46,352 nt of DNA, taken from the NCBI GenBank assembly GCA_005778225.1, contig SXPC01000105.1, forward strand, positions 1 to 46,352, read 5' to 3'. The notes under the pieces were generated by a model that did not search any database, was not told the origin of the DNA, and was given only the letters and a program-made list of their open reading frames with translations. A program made the translations under genes and the position numbers. Below, one piece after another: positions 8,184-16,471 of this stretch; position 1 is the stretch's first letter; the number at the start of each line of letters is the position of its first letter. The stretch comes from Planctomyces sp. GTDB taxonomy: Bacteria; Planctomycetota; Planctomycetia; Planctomycetales; Planctomycetaceae.

Positions 8184-8888
8184 TTACATCTGGGCCGTCT
8201 TCCCCAACCGCCACCGCTCAAACAACAACACATCCATTCGCAGATCATGCGGATTCTGATACTCGTTATCGACCTCACTCACAATCAACCCGTCATAACG
8301 AAATTCCTCAAACAGCTCGAACATCGCCAGCACAAAATCCCGATTGCAATACATCGGCCGATGCTCTTCTTCGCCCCGCACATACCCCGGCAGGTGCACG
8401 TGTCGCAGCTTGTCGACATGCTTCTCCAGAAACGTCCTCGCATACTTCAGCAGATCTTTGAGTGAACAATCTTCGTGCGTGAACTTCCAGAAATGCTCGA
8501 CGTCCCACGTCAACCCCGGGTAATGCTCCGCCCACTGCTCGAACTCCTTGGGCGAAAGGCGATGATTCTCCACCCCGAGCCGTAGCCCTGGCTCAAGTTT
8601 GAGAATCTCCTCACCATGACGACGAAACATCGGCTCATGAATCACCATCGCCCGACAACCCAGTTCGCGGTACAGCTTCACCGCACACTCAATCCCCTTA
8701 CTCGACACCGCCTTGTTCGGAAAGTGCGCGACGTACTTCATCGGATAATACTTCGCCCGCTCGATGATCGCCTCGACCTTCAGCAGCCACTCTTCATTCA
8801 GCCAGAACTCGCCACAATGAAAGCCGGCATGAAACGCCTGATCGAAAAAAGAAACGTCCGGCACAAACTTCGTCGCAACATTCAGCAT
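8184..8888 (-). CDS. Sugar-phosphate isomerase/epimerase-like TIM barrel
   Basis: A 234-aa protein of the xylose-isomerase-like (AP endonuclease 2) TIM-barrel type. Segments that match the metal-binding strands are VAHFPNKA, AMVIHEPMF, LGVENHRLS, LTWDVEHFWKF, LRHVHLPGY and IVSEVDNEY; their Glu, Asp and His residues would bind a divalent metal. Substrate unknown. ATG 8888 is chosen because GGGAG lies 5 nt upstream; the in-frame TTG at 8900 overlaps that ribosome-binding site. A hairpin repeat (8898-8926) abuts the ribosome-binding site. The gene stands alone and converges with the GT39 gene. Confidence 0.78.
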   Translation of the reverse strand: MLNVATKFVPDVSFFDQAFHAGFHCGEFWLNEEWLLKVEAIIERAKYYPMKYVAHFPNKAVSSKGIECAVKLYRELGCRAMVIHEPMFRRHGEEILKLEPGLRLGVENHRLSPKEFEQWAEHYPGLTWDVEHFWKFTHEDCSLKDLLKYARTFLEKHVDKLRHVHLPGYVRGEEEHRPMYCNRDFVLAMFELFEEFRYDGLIVSEVDNEYQNPHDLRMDVLLFERWRLGKTAQM

Positions 8889-8897
8889 CATCTCTCC

Positions 8898-8926
8898 CAA
8901 GCGAGCGGGGAGTGTGAACTCCCTGT
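8898..8926 (-). promoter_or_regulatory. Hairpin repeat abutting a ribosome-binding site (GCTCGC type)
   Basis: On the minus strand, GGGAGTTCACACTCCC forms a stem, followed by CGCTCGCTTGGGAGAG, whose GGGAG is the ribosome-binding site of the gene starting at 8888. The 13792-13822 copy has the same hairpin-GCTCGCYTGGGAG layout. Confidence 0.55.
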
Positions 8927-9010
8927 CTTCAATCGTGTCGCAATCCCCACGTCTCTATCTTAAACACCACCTCGACTCACAACCACCTAACGCAAGTTTT
9001 TTCAGCTCTG

Positions 9011-9033
9011 TAGGGTCCGCTGTGCGGACCGTG
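9011..9033. repeat. GGTCCGC-TGT-GCGGACC hairpin repeat
   Basis: Perfect 7-bp inverted repeat at 9014-9030 inside the 23-bp phrase also found six times (one diverged) before virion genes and twice at stop codons. Here it lies in the spacer between the sugar isomerase-like gene and the parvulin gene. A short cgcctagcgcctagcgccc tandem follows at 9099-9120. Confidence 0.7.
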
Positions 9034-9121
9034 CTTCGCACTCATCCACAAACGAAGAAAGCCGACCCCACTCGGATCGGCTTCCCTGTCTTACCAACGC
9101 CTAGCGCCTAGCGCCCAGCGC

Positions 9122-10216
9122 TTACTTCTTCATCAACGGGTTCGCGACCCCGCCACTCGTCGTGTTCGTCAGATAATTATCCACACGAGCAGTCTTCTTG
9201 ACGTCTTCAAAGATCGTGGCGACCTTCTCCTGAGTCTTCTCTTTTTCCAGTTGAGCATACAGATCGTTCCAGACAGTCTTGATGTCGGTCACAATCGGCT
9301 CGGTCTGGCCTTCGCACTTCAGGATGACATAACGGTTGACGTCGATCTGGATGAGGCTCGAAATCTCACCTGGCTTCAGATTGAACGCTGCGTTCTCCAG
9401 CTCAGGATTCCCCGAGTGGCGCTGAATCGGCGGAATCGAACCACCGAGAGCGCGTGAGTTGGGATCGATCGATGTCTCGCGAGCCAGTCGCTCGAACTCT
9501 TCGGGATTGCGGCTGGCCTTCTCCCAGATTTCGTTGGCACGACGGATATTGTCGAGCATGATCATGCGACTGCGAACACGTGGGCCGTAGTTACGAACAA
9601 ACGCCTTCTCCATATCCGCATCGCTGACAACCACTTTATCGCCAGCCAGTTTCTCAAGAGCCAGCTTCGGCCAGATGATGTCCTTGCGATACTGCTCTGG
9701 AGTAATGCCACGCTCGGTGGTGAGCATCTGATACCACATATCAACGCCCAAATTGAACTCCTTGGCGATCTTGACGATTTCCTGTTGAACTTCCGCTTCA
9801 GAAACAACGATGCCGCGCTTCTGAACTTCCTGTTGAATGATCGTGCGGTTGATAATGTTGTCGAGAACTTCGCTGCCAATCCGCGAGAAACACTCTGATG
9901 CCACGGCATCATAAGAGATGAACTGATCGTTGACCTTCGCCAGCGCCTGAGTCGTCGGCTGAGCAGCGACAGGAGTTCCACTGACAGCCTGACCCGTCGT
10001 CGCCTGAAGATTCTCCGCTTTAAAGACCTGCCAGATCACCCCGCCTGCCACCAGAATGACCAGCGTTCCCGCAACCGTCGGGATCCAGGAACCCTTCCGG
10101 GCTTTCTTGGTGTAGCTACCAGCCACTGGGGCTGAAGAGCTCGATGCATCATCGCCTTGTTCGTAAGTCTGGCCGGCGTAGTCAGCTTGCTCTTCCGAGT
10201 GAGTCCATTCACTCAT
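9122..10216 (-). CDS. Membrane-anchored parvulin-type peptidyl-prolyl isomerase (SurA/PpiC-like)
   Basis: A 364-aa protein with a Ser/Glu-rich cytoplasmic N-terminus, a single membrane anchor (SWIPTVAGTLVILVAGGVIW) and a large exported part. The first part (VNDQFISYDAVASECFSRIG to about 260) resembles the SurA chaperone N-domain. The PpiC-type segment runs RSRMIMLDNIRRANEIWEKA, RETSIDPNSRALGGSIPP and NLKPGEISSLIQIDVNRYVILK. It should assist folding of exported or outer-membrane proteins. ATG 10216 is chosen over the longer frame to 10417 because GGAGA precedes it and the upstream codons overlap a dispersed repeat. Confidence 0.88.
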   Translation of the reverse strand: MSEWTHSEEQADYAGQTYEQGDDASSSSAPVAGSYTKKARKGSWIPTVAGTLVILVAGGVIWQVFKAENLQATTGQAVSGTPVAAQPTTQALAKVNDQFISYDAVASECFSRIGSEVLDNIINRTIIQQEVQKRGIVVSEAEVQQEIVKIAKEFNLGVDMWYQMLTTERGITPEQYRKDIIWPKLALEKLAGDKVVVSDADMEKAFVRNYGPRVRSRMIMLDNIRRANEIWEKASRNPEEFERLARETSIDPNSRALGGSIPPIQRHSGNPELENAAFNLKPGEISSLIQIDVNRYVILKCEGQTEPIVTDIKTVWNDLYAQLEKEKTQEKVATIFEDVKKTARVDNYLTNTTSGGVANPLMKK

Positions 10217-10767
10217 GATCAAAGTCTCCATTCGAGAGGGGGGAAATGCGGGTGATTCAACAACCCGGCCAGGATTTTTTTGGTTAATCCTTCTCACTCG
10301 GGAGAAGGTGGTCGAGTCTTCGAGACCGGATGAGGGAAATCCACAACCGGTCTGAAACTCAACGATTCCATCGCGTCGAAGCTCAGTCGTCCCACGACCG
10401 ATCTTCCGCGCAGTCAAATACGATGCGCGGCTTATACAACATTTTCAAAATTCAGGTCAACTCCTGTTCTTTTTTCTCAAGTCCGCCCCCGTTCCAGCCG
10501 AGGCATCACCACCCCTCAGGCCAATTGAACAACTCTCGTCACATCTTTGACAGTTTGACGAGTTTCACCCCACGCTTTGAATCATGTAGGAAATGACGAA
10601 CTTTCCACCCTGCAATAATCCCACCCGATTTACCACAAACACAATCAGTAAAAACACTTACACCCGTGTGCCACGGCTGTGTCAGCCGTGCCGAACGTCC
10701 ATCGACTCTCAATTTCAAAACGCATAAGTGGTGTCAGGATTCCCCGCTGCCCCAGCTCCTCCACACA
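10217..10767. repeat. Spacer between host genes and virion operon end, with two repeat copies
   Basis: No gene is supported here. The segment 10285-10330 is a copy of the 'ccttctcnctcgggagaaggtgg...gtcttcgagnccggatgaggga' repeat (others at 12545-12600, 16178-16230, 16297-16385). The segment 10666-10710 is a copy of the CACGGCTG-TGT-CAGCCGTG hairpin repeat with its 'ccgaacgtccatcgactctcaa' tail. The rest is unremarkable. The hairpin lies 57 nt past the stop of the last leftward virion-operon gene and could end that transcript. Confidence 0.6.
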
Positions 10768-11709
10768 TCACACAAACAGCCTCTTCAACAACCGCTCCCG
10801 AAACGCAGCCAGAGAAAACGCCCTCTCAGCGTACTCCCTGGCCGCATTTCGCATTTTGTTTCGCATCTCCGGATCGCCCAGCATCTTCAAAGCCGCCACA
10901 TACTCATCCACATCCCGACACAACACCCCCGTCCCCTCGACTACCTGCTCACAAAACCCACCCCGCGCATCCACCACCGGCACACACCCCGCCAGCATCC
11001 CCTCCGCCACCGTCCGCCCAAACGACTCCGTCACCCCCGGCTGATGATGCAGCAACACATCCCATCTCGCCAGATACCGCCGCGCCTCAAAAGACGCCTC
11101 ATAGAAGACAGCCCGCCCCCTGACCGCCTCATCAATCTTCTTCTTCAGCTCCTGCGGACACCCCACAAACTCCCACCTCACCTCCGGACAACGACTAGCC
11201 AGCTCCCCATAAAACCCCACCAGCTCACCAGGCCACTTACTCCCCACAGGCGTCGCAATCCGCCCCACAACCAGCTCCCCCGTTGTCGACCTTCCTGACG
11301 GACTCACCTCCGACACCCCCTGCCACAACACCGACTCCCGCGACAACCCCACCTGCTTCGCCAGCCACTCCGAACAACAGACAACCTCCTTCGCCCCGAC
11401 AGCATCCACCTTCGAATGCAAATACTGAATCGACCGCCCACCCCACTTCAGAAAGTCGACATCCACCCGCGACCGCGCCGTATTATGCATCACTACCACC
11501 TCCGGCTGCACCAGGTCCAATAACCTCTCCCCCACCCGCGACGCCCGATAAACCCCACACCCTTCAAACGCCTTCAACGTCTCCGAACTCACCGCCGACA
11601 AAAACACCACATGATGCTCCCACTCCAGCAATGCCCGAGTGACACTCCAAGCACAAGCCCCCGTCCCCCCACAAACCGTCCCCACATTACAAACCTGCAT
11701 CACCCGCAT
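10768..11709 (-). CDS. Glycosyltransferase family 4
   Basis: A 313-aa GT-B glycosyltransferase. N-terminal Rossmann part: MRVMQVCNVGTVCGGTGACAW, with VVVMHNTARSR and QYLHSKVDAVGAKEVVCCSEW as acceptor-side segments. The C-terminal nucleotide-sugar half carries VVGRIATPVGSKWPG and the family signature ESFGRTVAEGMLAGCVPVV, whose Glu residues contact the donor. ATG 11709 is preferred to 11763 because AGAAGAG precedes it. It is the last gene of the leftward virion operon and follows a GT2 gene and a DUF115-like gene, so the three may build one glycan. The acceptor is unknown; the Ser-rich tail hub is an attractive candidate. Confidence 0.85.
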   Translation of the reverse strand: MRVMQVCNVGTVCGGTGACAWSVTRALLEWEHHVVFLSAVSSETLKAFEGCGVYRASRVGERLLDLVQPEVVVMHNTARSRVDVDFLKWGGRSIQYLHSKVDAVGAKEVVCCSEWLAKQVGLSRESVLWQGVSEVSPSGRSTTGELVVGRIATPVGSKWPGELVGFYGELASRCPEVRWEFVGCPQELKKKIDEAVRGRAVFYEASFEARRYLARWDVLLHHQPGVTESFGRTVAEGMLAGCVPVVDARGGFCEQVVEGTGVLCRDVDEYVAALKMLGDPEMRNKMRNAAREYAERAFSLAAFRERLLKRLFV

Positions 11710-11849
11710 CTGCTCTTCTCTTTTCTCATGCCCCTTCTCCCATCTGTGTCCACCCACGTTCATCAGCGGTTCAAAACTCTTCTGATCAAATCCTTATATT
11801 GCCTTTATCTCGATGTTTCCCCCCTGCGTACCTCTCCGACCTCCGCGGT

Positions 11850-12530
11850 TCAAACTCTTCTCGGATCCATGTTGATCCGTGATCGCCCCACCCGCTCACA
11901 AAAGTAAACCCGATCCCGGTCCCAAACCTCTCTCCGCTCCCCCAACCCCCGCGTCGTCCGATGCCCCAGATGCAACACCGGCAACCCTTCCACCACTTGC
12001 CTCGTCTCTCTACCCCGACAAAGCCGCTCCTGCAACTCCGTATCCGACCAATACACTTTCATCCCCTCATCCACCCCACCCATCTCCAGAAACAACTCGC
12101 GACGCATCCCCCAGCACCACCCCTCCAGAAACTGCGTCGTACTCATCTCGCTCAACTGCTCCCGGCTCAACCCCCGCTCCCGGCGCCATGCAACCCCCAC
12201 CATCGCCGCAACCCCATCCATCACCGGCTGCACCAACCGCTCCACCCACGCCCCCGTCGTCACCGTATCATTATTCAAAAACACAACGACCTCCCCAGTC
12301 GCCGCTTTCGCACCCAAATTCCAAGCCGCCGACACCCCTTGATGCTCCCCCAACAACATCACCCCCCTCGCCTCCCGAGGGCTCGCCGCCGCCCTCACCC
12401 CGAACCACGTCCCATCATCAACAACAATCACCTCCACCTCATCCCCATGATGAGCCAAAAGCGTCTCCACACACCGCTCCGTCAATTCAACATTCCCAAA
12501 CTGCGGAATTACCACACTTACCATCATCAT
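11850..12530 (-). CDS. Glycosyltransferase family 2
   Basis: A 226-aa GT-A enzyme: MMMVSVVIPQFGNVELTERC at the start, VIVVDDGTW as the first aspartate motif, VSAAWNLGAKAATGEVVVF and NNDTVTTGAW containing the DXD-like NND, and FLEGWCWGMRRELFLEMGG before the acceptor-binding YWSDTELQERL, the ED-type base of rhamnosyl-like GT2 enzymes. ATG 12530 follows AAGGAGAG; the longer frame to 12617 runs into a repeat. It lies between the DUF115-like gene and the GT4 gene of the leftward operon. Probably it transfers a sugar from a nucleotide donor in the cytoplasm. Confidence 0.85.
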   Translation of the reverse strand: MMMVSVVIPQFGNVELTERCVETLLAHHGDEVEVIVVDDGTWFGVRAAASPREARGVMLLGEHQGVSAAWNLGAKAATGEVVVFLNNDTVTTGAWVERLVQPVMDGVAAMVGVAWRRERGLSREQLSEMSTTQFLEGWCWGMRRELFLEMGGVDEGMKVYWSDTELQERLCRGRETRQVVEGLPVLHLGHRTTRGLGERREVWDRDRVYFCERVGRSRINMDPRRV

Positions 12531-12544
12531 TCTCTCCTTGCTTT

Positions 12545-12600
12545 GTCCCTTCTCCCCCGGGCGACGGTGCCCGAAGGGCGGATGAGGGTGAGCGATAGGC
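12545..12600. repeat. 'CTTCTCCCCCGGG..GGTGCCCGAAGG..GGATGAGGG' dispersed repeat
   Basis: Copy of the repeat seen at 10285-10330, 16178-16230 and 16297-16385. Here it carries 'gggcgacggtgcccgaagggcgg' and then 'gcgataggcactc', also present at the 16297-16385 copy. It lies just upstream of the GT2 ribosome-binding site. Confidence 0.6.
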
Positions 12601-12737
12601 ACTCGTTCGCTTCCCACGCGCTATCAACGGCCAACCACAAAGTTCCCGGGTAGCCCACCCGTTTACGGTTTTGGGTTCGCAAAGCGAACAAGAAGCGTCA
12701 CCATACGCATCCATCCCTAACGGTGAGTCCACAAATC

Positions 12738-12785
12738 TCCGCTGCGACCTCTCCTCCCCTCAGCGCCCTCTGCGTTCCAGTCTTC
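12738..12785. repeat. Dispersed 'GCGACCTCT..CTGCGTTCCAGTC' repeat reaching into a CDS end
   Basis: Copy of the C/T-rich repeat. It overlaps the last codons of the DUF115-like gene, which therefore ends GRLERRGR, a tail donated by the repeat rather than by the protein family. Confidence 0.5.
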
Positions 12786-13776
12786 CCTTCTCGGGAACAG
12801 CCAACACCTCCACCTCTTCCCCCTTCCACTTCGGCGGCAACACATCCCTCATCTCACACAACCCCGCCTCCCTTCGACCCCCCGCCTGCGTATAACGTCC
12901 TCGTGTCGTCTCCCCCTCCGGATCCCCAATCAAGTCGCGCAGCTCCCGACACACCTGATGAACATCGCGATAATCGAAATGGTCGTTCAACCGACTCCCC
13001 GGCGTCACCGAAATCAATTCCAACCCCGCCAGCGACATCGCCCGACGTGACAACCTCAAAAACTGCACGACGCGGAAATAATGCTGATCCGTCTGCACCG
13101 CCGACATCAACAGCTTCTGCTCATCAAAGTGATACTGCCGAGGCTTCTCCATCTCCTCTAGCTGCGCCATCGTCATCCCCGCCGCCTTGCACGCCTCGAC
13201 AAACGTCTTCAGCGTCCCGCGACGATCATACGTCACCCCTAACGTCTGCGCCGCCGCTATCAAATCCTCACACGGATGCACCTGCATCTCACACCCCGCC
13301 AGGTAAATCCGACGAAACCCCAGCTGATACAAAATGTCGATCGCCTGCACGAAACTGTCCTGCCAGTCGACAATCTTCTGATGGCTCGGATGCACAAAGT
13401 TCGCAAAGCCCCGCTGATCATCCCCATCAAACAGATACAAGTTCGGCGACTCACACACCTTGAACGTCGTCTCCGGCACCAGGTCCATCCCCCGACGTCG
13501 CGCCACAAACTTCATGATCGACGGGTCAAGATAAACACTCCGATGAAACCGCGACGAAGGATCATACGCCGTCCAGAACGTCGGCCGAATCAAATGCGTC
13601 CCTGCAAGATTGACCCCCATCTTCGCCGTCGGTGTCCTCGCAATTTCCTCCACAGGCAACAACGACAAACTCGGCCCGCCCCCCAAGAGCCAGCACGACG
13701 AGACCACCGGCCCCGCAAACCGATGAGCCAGATTCACGATCTCAGTCCGCTTCTCCGTCGTCATCTGAAAAAACAC
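12760..13776 (-). CDS. DUF115-like phage-associated protein, possible glycosyltransferase
   Basis: A 338-aa protein with the signature of DUF115/MptE-like and sialyltransferase-like folds: SCWLLGGGPSLSLLPVEEI, then VNLAGTHLIRPTFWTAYDPS, and later DILYQLGFRRIYLAGCEMQ. DUF115 is the core of Maf enzymes that O-glycosylate flagellin, so a glycosyltransferase role is plausible but not shown. GTG 13776 is chosen because GGGAGGGG lies 8 nt upstream, whereas ATG 13764 lies 20 nt away. A hairpin repeat abuts that ribosome-binding site. It follows the Ser-rich hub gene and precedes GT2 and GT4 genes. Confidence 0.65.
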   Translation of the reverse strand: MFFQMTTEKRTEIVNLAHRFAGPVVSSCWLLGGGPSLSLLPVEEIARTPTAKMGVNLAGTHLIRPTFWTAYDPSSRFHRSVYLDPSIMKFVARRRGMDLVPETTFKVCESPNLYLFDGDDQRGFANFVHPSHQKIVDWQDSFVQAIDILYQLGFRRIYLAGCEMQVHPCEDLIAAAQTLGVTYDRRGTLKTFVEACKAAGMTMAQLEEMEKPRQYHFDEQKLLMSAVQTDQHYFRVVQFLRLSRRAMSLAGLELISVTPGSRLNDHFDYRDVHQVCRELRDLIGDPEGETTRGRYTQAGGRREAGLCEMRDVLPPKWKGEEVEVLAVPEKGRLERRGR

Positions 13777-13791
13777 GTTATATTCCCCTCC

Positions 13792-13822
13792 CAGGCGAGC
13801 GGGGGTGTCAACCCCCTGTCCC
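13792..13822 (-). promoter_or_regulatory. Hairpin repeat abutting the DUF115-like gene ribosome-binding site
   Basis: Minus strand: GGGGGTTGACACCCCC stem, then GCTCGCCTGGGAGGGG, which supplies the Shine-Dalgarno for GTG 13776. Same layout as at 8898-8926. The left edge meets the gene. Confidence 0.55.
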
Positions 13823-13879
13823 TTGTGCCACCAAACCAAATCACCACTGTGAGTACGTCAAACCCATCCCTCTTGCTCT

Positions 13880-13926
13880 CCTCCGCGACCTCTGCTCCAC
13901 TCTGCGAGCTCTGCGTTCCAGTCTTC
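13880..13926. repeat. Dispersed 'GCGACCTCTGC..CTGCGTTCCAGTC' repeat
   Basis: Third copy of the C/T-rich repeat, in the spacer after the tail hub gene, 13 nt beyond its stop. Confidence 0.5.
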
Positions 13927-13939
13927 TTCAGACCGCCCC

Positions 13940-15586
13940 TCAAATCTCAATCGACTCCGCCTCACTCGAACTCAAATCACTCACCAACCCCGAATCCTCC
14001 GAACTCATGCCACTCGATGACAACTCTGCCAAAGACGCCCCGCCCCCATCCGACGAAGACCACCATCCCGACCCACTACTCGACCAAATACTGCTCTCGT
14101 CAGTGCTCCACAAGCTGCTTCCCTCACTCGAGAACTCATCACTCGAACCATCTTCCGAACTCGACTCCGAAGACCAGCCCCCGCTGCTCCCACTACGACT
14201 CTCCTCCGAACTCATCCCCGAAGCCCCCAGCGATGAATCCCCCGACAACCACCCCGAAGAAAGCAGACTCGACGATTCCTCCCCCTCATCACTCGACGTC
14301 CCCTCGCTGCTCGAACCGCCGACCCCGTCACTACTAACGCCACTACCTTCCGAATCAACCTCAAACGTCACCACATCCCCGCCATAACCATCCGGCGGGT
14401 TCCTCGGAATCTCAAACCGCTCATCATGCTCCGGCTCAGGCCACAACACACGCGGATCGTCCGGCCCCGTCTCGATCACAAACCGCGGCGCATGATCAAA
14501 CAATACCCGCACGGTTTCAATCGTCGACGAAAACAGCTCCTCTCCCTCTCGATCCAGCAGCCTCAGCCTCCCCATCCACGGCAAGAACGTCTCCGTCAAC
14601 GGCAGCGTTTCCAACCGATACCGATTCTGTGGCTGGCTGTAACGTCGAAAGAACTCCTCTGCAAACGCCTTCGCATCCAGCTTCGTCCTCACCCAGGGAA
14701 TCCACATCCGTATCCGACGATCCCCATACATCGTCCGACTCGCCGGCTGCACATAATGCCCGCGCCACCGAAACGCACGCTGAGCCAGCTGCCCGGACAT
14801 CTCTGGCTGGTCATACACATAATCCCCAGTCAGCAACAATCGATTGAACAACGTCTGATGATCGCGTGACTCCTCCAACCGCAGCACATCCACCCCTTCC
14901 CTCAACGTCAGCATCACCTCCTCAGAAGGCCGCGTGAAGAAAAACTTCCCCTGCGCATCAACACCCCAGCTCGCATTCCCCGCCCGCATCGCCAGGTCTT
15001 TCAAGATCGACCTCAACGACTCCTCACCCCGAAACTTCAACGACGAAACCCGCCCCGGCTCCTCATCCACATCACACCACCCCGCAGACATCTGAATCCT
15101 CGTCGACGGCAACGCATACTCGGTCATCAACGTCTCAACCAAACTCGGCACAGACGCCACCAGATCAAACGTCTCATCGCCATAATCGGGATCATCATGG
15201 AAGGGATCAGCCAAACCAAGCCGATGCGGTCGCCCCACCCCGCTCACACCCGCAGTCCCATTTGCAAACCCACCAGGAAACACTTCTCCCAGTTCAACAC
15301 TCATCCCATTCAGCCGCACCACCATCTCCGCCGGCGACGTCGTCTCCCGACTCTCGACCCGCCCCAGATACCACCTCACCCCCGTCTCATACTCAAACGC
15401 CACCCACTCCCCAATCTCGACGAGTCCCCGCTCTTCAAACCCCGCCTTCAGCCGTAGCTCCCCGTCCCCGCATCCACCCTGTCGATGCAACTCAAACCAA
15501 CACCCCGAAGCCACCCGCGCCGACAAATCCCCCCGCGGCTCCCCCAACTCCCGACCATAAACCACCACCCGACGCGAGAAACTCAT
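13940..15586 (-). CDS. Phage tail hub-like protein with long Ser/Asp/Glu-rich C-terminal tail
   Basis: A 548-aa protein. Residues 1-420 have the build of a tail hub/late-control (gp27-like) protein: GRVSSLKFRGEESLRSILKD, FRWRGHYVQPASRTMYGDRR and a beta-rich body, placed after a Dit-like gene as expected. From about 425 the sequence becomes almost only Ser, Gly, Asp and Glu with spaced Trp (for example GGWSSESSSEDGSSDEF and SGSGWWSSSDGGG), ending SSSEAESIEI. This tail is not a normal hub domain. It could be a flexible fibre, a cation-binding segment or an O-glycosylation target, given the three glycosyltransferase-type genes that follow. ATG 15586 follows AAGGT. Confidence 0.65.
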   Translation of the reverse strand: MSFSRRVVVYGRELGEPRGDLSARVASGCWFELHRQGGCGDGELRLKAGFEERGLVEIGEWVAFEYETGVRWYLGRVESRETTSPAEMVVRLNGMSVELGEVFPGGFANGTAGVSGVGRPHRLGLADPFHDDPDYGDETFDLVASVPSLVETLMTEYALPSTRIQMSAGWCDVDEEPGRVSSLKFRGEESLRSILKDLAMRAGNASWGVDAQGKFFFTRPSEEVMLTLREGVDVLRLEESRDHQTLFNRLLLTGDYVYDQPEMSGQLAQRAFRWRGHYVQPASRTMYGDRRIRMWIPWVRTKLDAKAFAEEFFRRYSQPQNRYRLETLPLTETFLPWMGRLRLLDREGEELFSSTIETVRVLFDHAPRFVIETGPDDPRVLWPEPEHDERFEIPRNPPDGYGGDVVTFEVDSEGSGVSSDGVGGSSSEGTSSDEGEESSSLLSSGWLSGDSSLGASGMSSEESRSGSSGGWSSESSSEDGSSDEFSSEGSSLWSTDESSIWSSSGSGWWSSSDGGGASLAELSSSGMSSEDSGLVSDLSSSEAESIEI

Positions 15587-15604
15587 AATTCTACCTTCGA
15601 CCAA

Positions 15605-15650
15605 GTGTGCCACGACTGTATCAGCCGTGCCGAACGTCCATCGACTCTCA
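15605..15650. repeat. CACGRCTG-TRT-CAGCCGTG hairpin repeat
   Basis: Copy 'gtgtgccacgactgtatcag' plus 'ccgtgccgaacgtccatcgac', just upstream of the hub gene. Followed at 15664-15705 by 'gtgtcactgccggtttaccc', a diverged relative of the GTGCCACTGGC repeats. Confidence 0.65.
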
Positions 15651-15714
15651 ACTTCGAACCGCCAGGTGTCACTGCCGGTTTACCCATCAGTGCTCTCCCA
15701 ATTCCCCCCAGCGC

Positions 15715-16146
15715 CTACCCCATCACCGGATCATGCGCCCTCAACACCATCGAATACGTAAACAACCACGGGTTCGACAAATCCGTCTCCAGCCTCACCA
15801 GACTACAATCGCGATACTGGCGACGTTCACCACTCACATCATCCTGGTACAACACCACCTCACACAGATCCTCCGGCCCACTCGGATGACACGCCGCTCG
15901 CAACGCTTCCAATTCCTCAAGCATCTCCTGCTCGCTGAGCAAAAGTGTCTCTCCCTGCGACCCAATCTGCCCCTCAATCAACAGATCAACCCCATTCCGA
16001 CTCTGCCCCGTCACCATCTCCCCATCTCGCAACGGCACCTTAAACGTCTGCGAATCAAACCCCTCCTGAATCCGCACCCGAGTCACCGGCCGCGGCAACC
16101 AATAAACCACCCCACCCCGCACCACCCCCGGCTTAAACGCCATCAT
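15715..16146 (-). CDS. Distal tail (Dit)-like protein candidate
   Basis: A 143-aa protein, MMAFKPGVVRGGVVYWLP at the start. It has a beta-rich pattern with VPLRDGEMVTGQSRNGVDLL, a helix EQEMLEELEALRAACH and a final TYSMVLRAHDPVMG. Size, beta-rich N-terminus, the 'LR.HDP' ending and position between tape measure and hub all fit a Dit/T5 pb9-type protein that links tail tube to hub. No certain family assignment. The start is backed by GAGGAG upstream. A repeat-filled spacer of 325 bp separates it from the tape measure. Confidence 0.55.
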   Translation of the reverse strand: MMAFKPGVVRGGVVYWLPRPVTRVRIQEGFDSQTFKVPLRDGEMVTGQSRNGVDLLIEGQIGSQGETLLLSEQEMLEELEALRAACHPSGPEDLCEVVLYQDDVSGERRQYRDCSLVRLETDLSNPWLFTYSMVLRAHDPVMG

Positions 16147-16471
16147 CGTTCTGTACTCCTCTTTGTATTTGTATTAGTCCTTCTCCCCCGGGGAGAAGGT
16201 GGCGAGTCTTCGAGCCGGATGAGGGATCTCTGCAAATTGAATAACGCTCCCAACAATGTCCCTTCTCCCTTGAGAGGAGCCGTCATATCGTCACTTCTCC
16301 CTTGAGGCGAACGACGCGGTAGTCTTCTCAGGAATGGTGCCCGAAGGCCGGATGAGGGTGGGGCATAGGCACTCATAGACTCTCAATGCCTAACCAGCTC
16401 CGTGTGCCACTGCTGGCTTGCCCAACAGTGCTCTCCCCCTCATGACTCAAACCTCATGACTCACGACTCAC
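16147..16471. repeat. Spacer packed with four repeat families
   Basis: No gene. In order: 'ccttctcccccggggagaaggtggcgag' with 'cttcgagccggatgaggga' (16178-16230); a second diverged copy (16297-16385) ending 'gggcataggcactc'; a GTGTGCCACTGC repeat (16399-16435); and a heptamer array 'ctcatgactcaaacctcatgactcacgactca' (16439-16470). The array stops next to the tape measure stop codon. Confidence 0.65.

Noticed and set aside
10768..15586. Long plus-strand frames rich in Pro, Ser, Arg and His across the leftward operon
   Set aside because: They are complements of C-rich coding strands of the minus genes; no family motifs or ribosome-binding sites.
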